Assembly (NCBI GenBank): GCA_020024215.1
Contig: JAHHUC010000001.1
Span: forward strand, 1-64,000
Origin: Oscillospiraceae bacterium
Lineage (GTDB): Bacteria > Bacillota > Clostridia > Oscillospirales > Ruminococcaceae
Direction: 5' to 3'
DNA: 64,000 nucleotides
The position numbers and the translations under genes are program-made. The notes under the pieces are model-generated. The model did no database searches, was not told the DNA's origin, and saw only the letters and a program-made list of their open reading frames with translations. Position 1 is the stretch's first letter. Each line of letters begins with the position of its first letter. Positions 60,021 through 64,000 of this stretch are shown one piece after another.

Positions 60021-61436
60021 ATGGAATTTATCAGCAAGCTGGTCGGAACAATTAACGGCTATCTCTACGATTATGTGCTTATAGCCCTGCTTCTTCTGAC
60101 AGGAATTTACTTCACCTTCAGAACCAAATTCTCTCAGCTGAGACTTTTTAACGAATCCATAAGGGTTGTTATGGAAAAGCCCAATAAGGAGGGCACAGTC
60201 TCCTCATTTCAGGCCCTTATGGTCTCCACCGCCTCAAGAGTGGGAACCGGAAATATAGTGGGAGTTTCAACCGCCATATGCTTAGGCGGCTTCGGCGCTA
60301 TTTTCTGGATGTGGATAATAGCTCTTATAGGCGGCGCCACAGCATTGATAGAAAGCACGCTGGCACAGGTTTACAAGCGCCGTGACAATAGCGGCAACAG
60401 CTATGGAGGACCTGCCTATTACATTGAGTCCGCCCTTCATTCAAGAGGTCTTGCAATAGTTTTTGCAGTCTGCCTCATACTTACATATGCAGGCGGCTTC
60501 AATATGCTGGCATCCTACAACCTCCAGTCCACATTTGCTGTTTACAGCTTTTATAACCCCAAGGTTACTCCCTGGATAATCGGAGCAGTTCTGGCTCTTA
60601 TTGTTCTTTGGTGCATCTTAGGCGGAGGAAAGAGAATAATCAGCACCACATCCACCATAGTGCCCATAATGGGTGTTCTCTATGTGGCAGTATCTTTGAT
60701 AATCATTGTTTTGAATTATAAGCTGATACCCTCTGTGTTTGCACAGATATTTAAGGATGCCTTTAATTTTCAGGCTATTTTCGGCGGCTTTGGCGGCTCC
60801 TGCCTAATGTACGGAATAAAGAGAGGCCTTTATTCCAACGAAGCCGGTGTTGGCTCTGCCCCAAATGCTGCGGCAGCTGCCGATGTTTCTCACCCTGTAA
60901 AGCAGGGCTTGGTGCAGATGCTTTCTGTTTTTATCGACACCCTTCTTATCTGCACCGCAACAGCTCTCATGTGCCTTTGCTCAGGTCTTGCCCCCTCTGC
61001 CGAAATGGCGGGCGCGCCCTATGTTCAGGCCTCTATCAAAACTGTATTCGGAGAATTCGGAAACATATTCATAACAGCTGCAATGGTGCTTTTTGCTTTC
61101 ACCACACTTTTGGGAAATCTCTACTATTGCGACAACTGCCTCACATTCATAAACAAAAAGGAACCCTCCAAAACATTTATGATATGTTACAGGGCTGTGG
61201 CTGCTGTTGTCATCTTCATAGGCTCCGGGCTTTCTATGGGCTTTGCCTGGGATTTTTCCGACCTTATGATGGCTCTTATGTGCCTTATCAATCTCCCCTG
61301 CTGCTTCATACTCGGAAAAACTGCACTGGATGCCTGCAAGGATTATGAAAGGCAGAAGAAGGAAGGCAAAAATCCTGTATTTTTGGCTAAGAACATCGGG
61401 CTTGATGCAAAAAGCTTGGATTACTGGAAGGAATAG
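60021..61436 (+). CDS. AGCS family sodium:amino acid symporter
   Basis: A 471-residue membrane protein with about eleven hydrophobic segments, of the alanine-or-glycine:cation symporter family (AlsT/DagA/GlnT). TASRVGTGNIVGVSTAICLGG near residue 71, GGPAYYIE near 130 and the signature NEAGVGSAPNAAAAAD near 272 are conserved. Next to glutaminase the likely substrate is glutamine, by analogy with GlnT; alanine is the alternative, given ald nearby. AGAAAGGAAGG precedes the ATG. Confidence 0.93.
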   Translation: MEFISKLVGTINGYLYDYVLIALLLLTGIYFTFRTKFSQLRLFNESIRVVMEKPNKEGTVSSFQALMVSTASRVGTGNIVGVSTAICLGGFGAIFWMWIIALIGGATALIESTLAQVYKRRDNSGNSYGGPAYYIESALHSRGLAIVFAVCLILTYAGGFNMLASYNLQSTFAVYSFYNPKVTPWIIGAVLALIVLWCILGGGKRIISTTSTIVPIMGVLYVAVSLIIIVLNYKLIPSVFAQIFKDAFNFQAIFGGFGGSCLMYGIKRGLYSNEAGVGSAPNAAAAADVSHPVKQGLVQMLSVFIDTLLICTATALMCLCSGLAPSAEMAGAPYVQASIKTVFGEFGNIFITAAMVLFAFTTLLGNLYYCDNCLTFINKKEPSKTFMICYRAVAAVVIFIGSGLSMGFAWDFSDLMMALMCLINLPCCFILGKTALDACKDYERQKKEGKNPVFLAKNIGLDAKSLDYWKE

Positions 61437-61470
61437 CCTTTATGTGCAGGCTTATCTAATATAATGAAAT

Positions 61471-61502
61471 ACCCTCCTTAGTTTTGATAAGGAGGGTTTT
61501 TT
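61471..61502. terminator. Bidirectional terminator after the symporter gene
   Basis: A 10-bp perfect stem ACCCTCCTTA/TAAGGAGGGT (61471-61480 with 61488-61497), 7-base loop and a T-run of six. It separates convergent genes; its minus-strand tail is weaker. Confidence 0.9.
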
Positions 61503-61510
61503 ATTCATCT

Positions 61511-62890
61511 TTAAATATAGCTTTGGAAGCATATTGCAGATGAAAGGCACAGTGCGCCCGAAATGGAGGAGCAAATCACCGAGCCGGTTCTATCCTTTAC
61601 AGCCTTTGACAAAAGCAGGCATATAAATGTGAACACCATCAGCTTCAGCACCGACATGGTCATATAAAATTCTCCCAAAGGAACATAAACCGCAGCAATC
61701 AGAACAAGGGGTATATAGGGGAAAAGAAGCAATATTCCCAAAAGTATCTGGGAGCTGACAGCCTTTTGCAGAAGATAAAGGTCCTGCATGACAGATATAA
61801 AGCCGTAAAACAGCAGCACAAACACCACAGCCCACAAAAAAAGCTTTGATGAGTTTATCTCAAATGCCCAAAATCCGCTTTGTGCAAGAGAAAGTCCGCA
61901 GGCCAGCGCCAAAAGTGTGAGGACAGCTGTTTTCGCAAGATTCTTTGATGTAAACGGGATTTTTATATCAGTGGGCTTGCCCTTTATTCCCATCATTCCA
62001 AAGCGATAAAACAGCTTTGTTGTAAATGAGCAGCCTATTATATAAGAGAGGAACAATATTCCGCCCTCTTTGAGCGAATCGAAAAGCCCCAGCAGGAAAA
62101 ATACTGCCAAGGATACAAACACAGAGGCAAGTATAAGCACCAGACGGCTTAAAAAGAAAAGAGGTGTGTTCTTTATTTTGGCATCAACTATCCCCTCAGG
62201 GAATTCCAGAGGCTCGGTATGCTCTAAGGCTGTAAGCCATATAAGACCAAGAAATGCAGCCAGCTCTATAAGGGACACCAAAAGCCTTATGGCAGGAAGT
62301 GCATAGTAAATTTCCCTGTTGCCGCCTCCTAAAAAGCTGCCTATGGCCGTCAGGCTGTCCCCTGAAAGCGAGCCGAGCATTATGACAGGCCCGGGTGTGA
62401 TTTTAAGGCTTATGTTGCCCTTTTGGGAATGGACAGGCCTTCCGTTAGGCTCTATGGATGAGCCTGTAAGGCTGTTGTAAAGCTTTACGGCGTTTTTGTC
62501 ATTTTTTAAAGCTCCCCCGGCTTCGGCTGTTATCAGCACCCTGCCCTTTAAGTCCGGAAGGCTTACATCCTCGTTAGGATTTACTATAACCACATCATTT
62601 TCATAGCCGTTGAGCAGCTTTTCCAACGAGAGATTCTGCCTTGCGTCCACAACCGCTGCCGTCGAGTGCTTCAAAGCTTCTTCGGCATTTTCCGTGCCTT
62701 CAAAAAACGCACTGCCCCCTGATGACCTTGCTGTCAAAAGCACATCCCTTGCAAAGCTTCTGCTGTCTGACAAAACCAATATGCCGCCGCTATCTTTTTG
62801 CGAAAGCGGAACAAACCAAAGAACATTCACCAAAAGAAAAGAAAGTGCAAACAATGCTGTCAATAAATTTTTGATTTTTCTGTTATCCAT
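61511..62890 (-). CDS. Multi-pass membrane protein of unknown function
   Basis: A 459-residue protein I do not recognise. A membrane segment (about 8-28, LLTALFALSFLLVNVLWFVPL) is followed by an extracytoplasmic domain (about 30-200) with alternating strands and helices (ILVLSDSRSFARDVLLTARSS, VVIVNPNEDVSLPDLKGRVLIT). About eight to ten membrane segments then fill residues 205-459. The domain resembles a small Rossmann-like receiver outside the membrane, but I cannot name it. I chose the ATG at 62890 behind GAGGTAG. It lies downstream of spoVAF and may have its own promoter and leader hairpin. Confidence 0.62.
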   Translation of the reverse strand: MDNRKIKNLLTALFALSFLLVNVLWFVPLSQKDSGGILVLSDSRSFARDVLLTARSSGGSAFFEGTENAEEALKHSTAAVVDARQNLSLEKLLNGYENDVVIVNPNEDVSLPDLKGRVLITAEAGGALKNDKNAVKLYNSLTGSSIEPNGRPVHSQKGNISLKITPGPVIMLGSLSGDSLTAIGSFLGGGNREIYYALPAIRLLVSLIELAAFLGLIWLTALEHTEPLEFPEGIVDAKIKNTPLFFLSRLVLILASVFVSLAVFFLLGLFDSLKEGGILFLSYIIGCSFTTKLFYRFGMMGIKGKPTDIKIPFTSKNLAKTAVLTLLALACGLSLAQSGFWAFEINSSKLFLWAVVFVLLFYGFISVMQDLYLLQKAVSSQILLGILLLFPYIPLVLIAAVYVPLGEFYMTMSVLKLMVFTFICLLLSKAVKDRTGSVICSSISGALCLSSAICFQSYI

Positions 62891-62905
62891 TCTGCTACCT
62901 CTTAT

Positions 62906-62932
62906 AAAATGGGGCTTTATGCAAAAAGCCCC
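62906..62932 (-). terminator. Terminator or leader hairpin before the unknown membrane protein
   Basis: On the minus strand GGGGCTTT/AAAGCCCC (62911-62918 with 62925-62932) form an 8-bp stem followed by ATTTTAT. It lies just ahead of the ribosome binding site of the downstream gene, so it ends spoVAF transcripts and could attenuate the downstream gene. Confidence 0.65.
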
Positions 62933-62951
62933 GCCCATATGCTTTTTTATA

Positions 62952-62980
62952 ATTATAACACAGCAGAAATGCTATAACAA
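62952..62980 (-). promoter_or_regulatory. Possible promoter for the unknown membrane protein
   Basis: On the minus strand -35 TTGTTA (62975-62980), a 17-base spacer and a consensus -10 TATAAT (62952-62957). The start site would lie just before the hairpin at 62911-62932. Confidence 0.5.
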
Positions 62981-62988
62981 TAAGTGAG

Positions 62989-63999
62989 TTATGAATTTTC
63001 ATTATCCATTCTCTCTCTTATGAGAGATCTTTTCAATGAATTCCAGTCAAAGGGTATTATGGGATAAAGATAGCTCTGTCCGGTGACGGTCGGAACTGTG
63101 GCTATAAGAAGCAAGGTTATCAAAACACCTGCAAAAAAGCCCCACACGTTGAAAATCGCCGTCATGATTATAAGCAGCATCCTGCAAAGCTTGACGGCAT
63201 AGCCCAATTCATAGGAGGGCTGGGCAAAATTTGCAACCGCCACAAAGGCCATATACAAAAGCACCTCAGGCACAAACCATCTGGCCTTTACAGCAAAATC
63301 GCCCAGAAGCAGTCCTGCCACAACAGAAAAAGAGCTGCCCAAGGATGAGGGTGTATTCAAAGATGCCTGTTTAAGACAGGTGATAACCAATTCCACCATC
63401 ATGAGCTGGAAAAATACCGGAACCTGATTCATCTCCTTTATCTGCACAAATTCCAGCCACGGCGGAACAAAGGAGGGATTTCTTATCAGAAGATACCATG
63501 TGGGAATAAGAAAAAGCGTGAGCAGATATATGATGAATCTCATAAATCTTAGATAGCTTCCCACAAGCGGAGGGAAATAATAATCGTTGGAATCCTGAAA
63601 AAAGTCCAGAAACGCAGTGGGCAGCAGCATCACCGCCGGGCTTCCGTCCACAACTATTATTATTCCGCCCTCGTTCAGGGCTGCGGCTGCACAGTCGGGC
63701 CGCTCGGTATATCTCACCTTTGGAAAGGGGTTGTACCAGCCTCTGTTTACCAAAGCCTCCGTCAGCGATTCCTGCTTCATGGCAAGGGATTTTACATCCA
63801 GGTTATTCAGCCTGAACCTAAGCCGCTGCACCTTTTTTTCATCGCATCTGCCCTTTACGGACATCATCACAACATCCGTCTTTGAGGTGCTGCCGACAGA
63901 GAAATGCTCAACACGCAAATCCGGTGTTCTGATGTGCCTTCTTATCATGGAGGTGTTCACTATCAGTGTTTCTACAAAGCCCTCTCTTGCACCTCTTAA
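62989..63999 (-). CDS. spoVAF: Spore germination protein, SpoVAF/GerA family (N-terminus outside the window)
   Basis: The last 336 codons of a GerA-type membrane protein; the frame is open to the window edge, where it reads RGAREGFVETLIVNTSMIRR, a variant of the family's GPREGF motif. A soluble region (to about residue 105 of the fragment) is followed by about five membrane segments. NTPSSLGSSFSVVAGLLLG and FAQPSYELGYAVKLCRMLLI match SpoVAF better than classical GerAA. SpoVAF works with the SpoVA/germinant receptor machinery in the inner spore membrane, and shows that the organism makes endospores. An internal GTG at 63960 is not the start. Confidence 0.9.
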   Translation of the reverse strand, partial: LRGAREGFVETLIVNTSMIRRHIRTPDLRVEHFSVGSTSKTDVVMMSVKGRCDEKKVQRLRFRLNNLDVKSLAMKQESLTEALVNRGWYNPFPKVRYTERPDCAAAALNEGGIIIVVDGSPAVMLLPTAFLDFFQDSNDYYFPPLVGSYLRFMRFIIYLLTLFLIPTWYLLIRNPSFVPPWLEFVQIKEMNQVPVFFQLMMVELVITCLKQASLNTPSSLGSSFSVVAGLLLGDFAVKARWFVPEVLLYMAFVAVANFAQPSYELGYAVKLCRMLLIIMTAIFNVWGFFAGVLITLLLIATVPTVTGQSYLYPIIPFDWNSLKRSLIRERMDNENS

Positions 64000-64000
64000 G

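Noticed and set aside
1-64000. CRISPR array, tRNA or rRNA genes, insertion sequences
   Set aside because: No regularly spaced repeats, no cloverleaf or rRNA signature and no transposase were seen on either strand.

Overview
The window reads as a contiguous piece of chromosome from a low-to-mid GC, endospore-forming, probably anaerobic member of the Clostridia (Bacillota). The evidence is a SpoVAF/GerA-type germination protein and an SpoVD-like PBP with PASTA domains, a rubrerythrin beside an Mrp-type Fe-S carrier, the Gram-positive division proteins SepF, YlmH, DivIVA and DivIB, MurE carrying the meso-diaminopimelate DNPR motif, and TTGACA/TATAAT-type promoters with strong AGGAGG ribosome binding sites. 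I would not name a genus from sequence alone.

Layout. 1-5655 (+): end of deoC, mrp, rubrerythrin, pepV, thiN, a PflX-type radical SAM gene and a decayed DUF1266 gene. 5693-25625 (-): a WG-repeat lipoprotein, a MATE exporter, then the division and cell wall (dcw) cluster, read in the order mraZ, rsmH, ftsL, spoVD/ftsI, murE, murF, mraY, ftsW/spoVE, murG, murA, divIB, ftsZ, with comM upstream. 25755-31799 (+): phosphoglucomutase, rpmE, yigZ, dnaG, rpoD and an Rrf2 regulator. 32079-32302 (+): a frameshifted remnant resembling a PBECR4 phage nuclease domain. 32413-36956 (-): recG and a YfhO family protein. 37050-38755 (+): ksgA and a DUF2185 protein. 39130-40113 (-): an anchored surface protein of unknown function. 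40300-56519 (+): miaB, ylbF-like, mutS, mutL, miaA, a HlyD-like gene, sepF, ylmH, divIVA, ileS, lspA, rluD and a Cof-type HAD hydrolase. 56613-58845 (-): alanine dehydrogenase and a LysR regulator. 59004-61436 (+): glutaminase and an AGCS symporter. 61511-63999 (-): an unknown membrane protein and the spoVAF gene, which runs off the window.

How the genes fit together. Most of the window is housekeeping: peptidoglycan precursor synthesis and septation (the dcw cluster plus sepF/ylmH/divIVA), replication priming and the main sigma factor, mismatch repair with tRNA A37 modification (miaB/mutS/mutL/miaA), and protein maturation (ileS, lspA). The ald/LysR/glsA/AGCS block looks like an amino-nitrogen module. 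The dcw cluster lacks murD, murC, murB and ftsA at this locus, and its FtsZ carries an unusual acidic insert and an atypical C-terminal peptide.

I found no CRISPR array, insertion sequence, tRNA, rRNA or recognisable defence or biosynthetic system. The most unusual signals are the FtsZ insert, a dyad over the dcw promoter, the two decayed genes, and several gene-free stretches rich in hairpins, one of which may encode a small RNA. Start codons were chosen from ribosome binding sites. TTG and GTG starts are common here (about ten genes).
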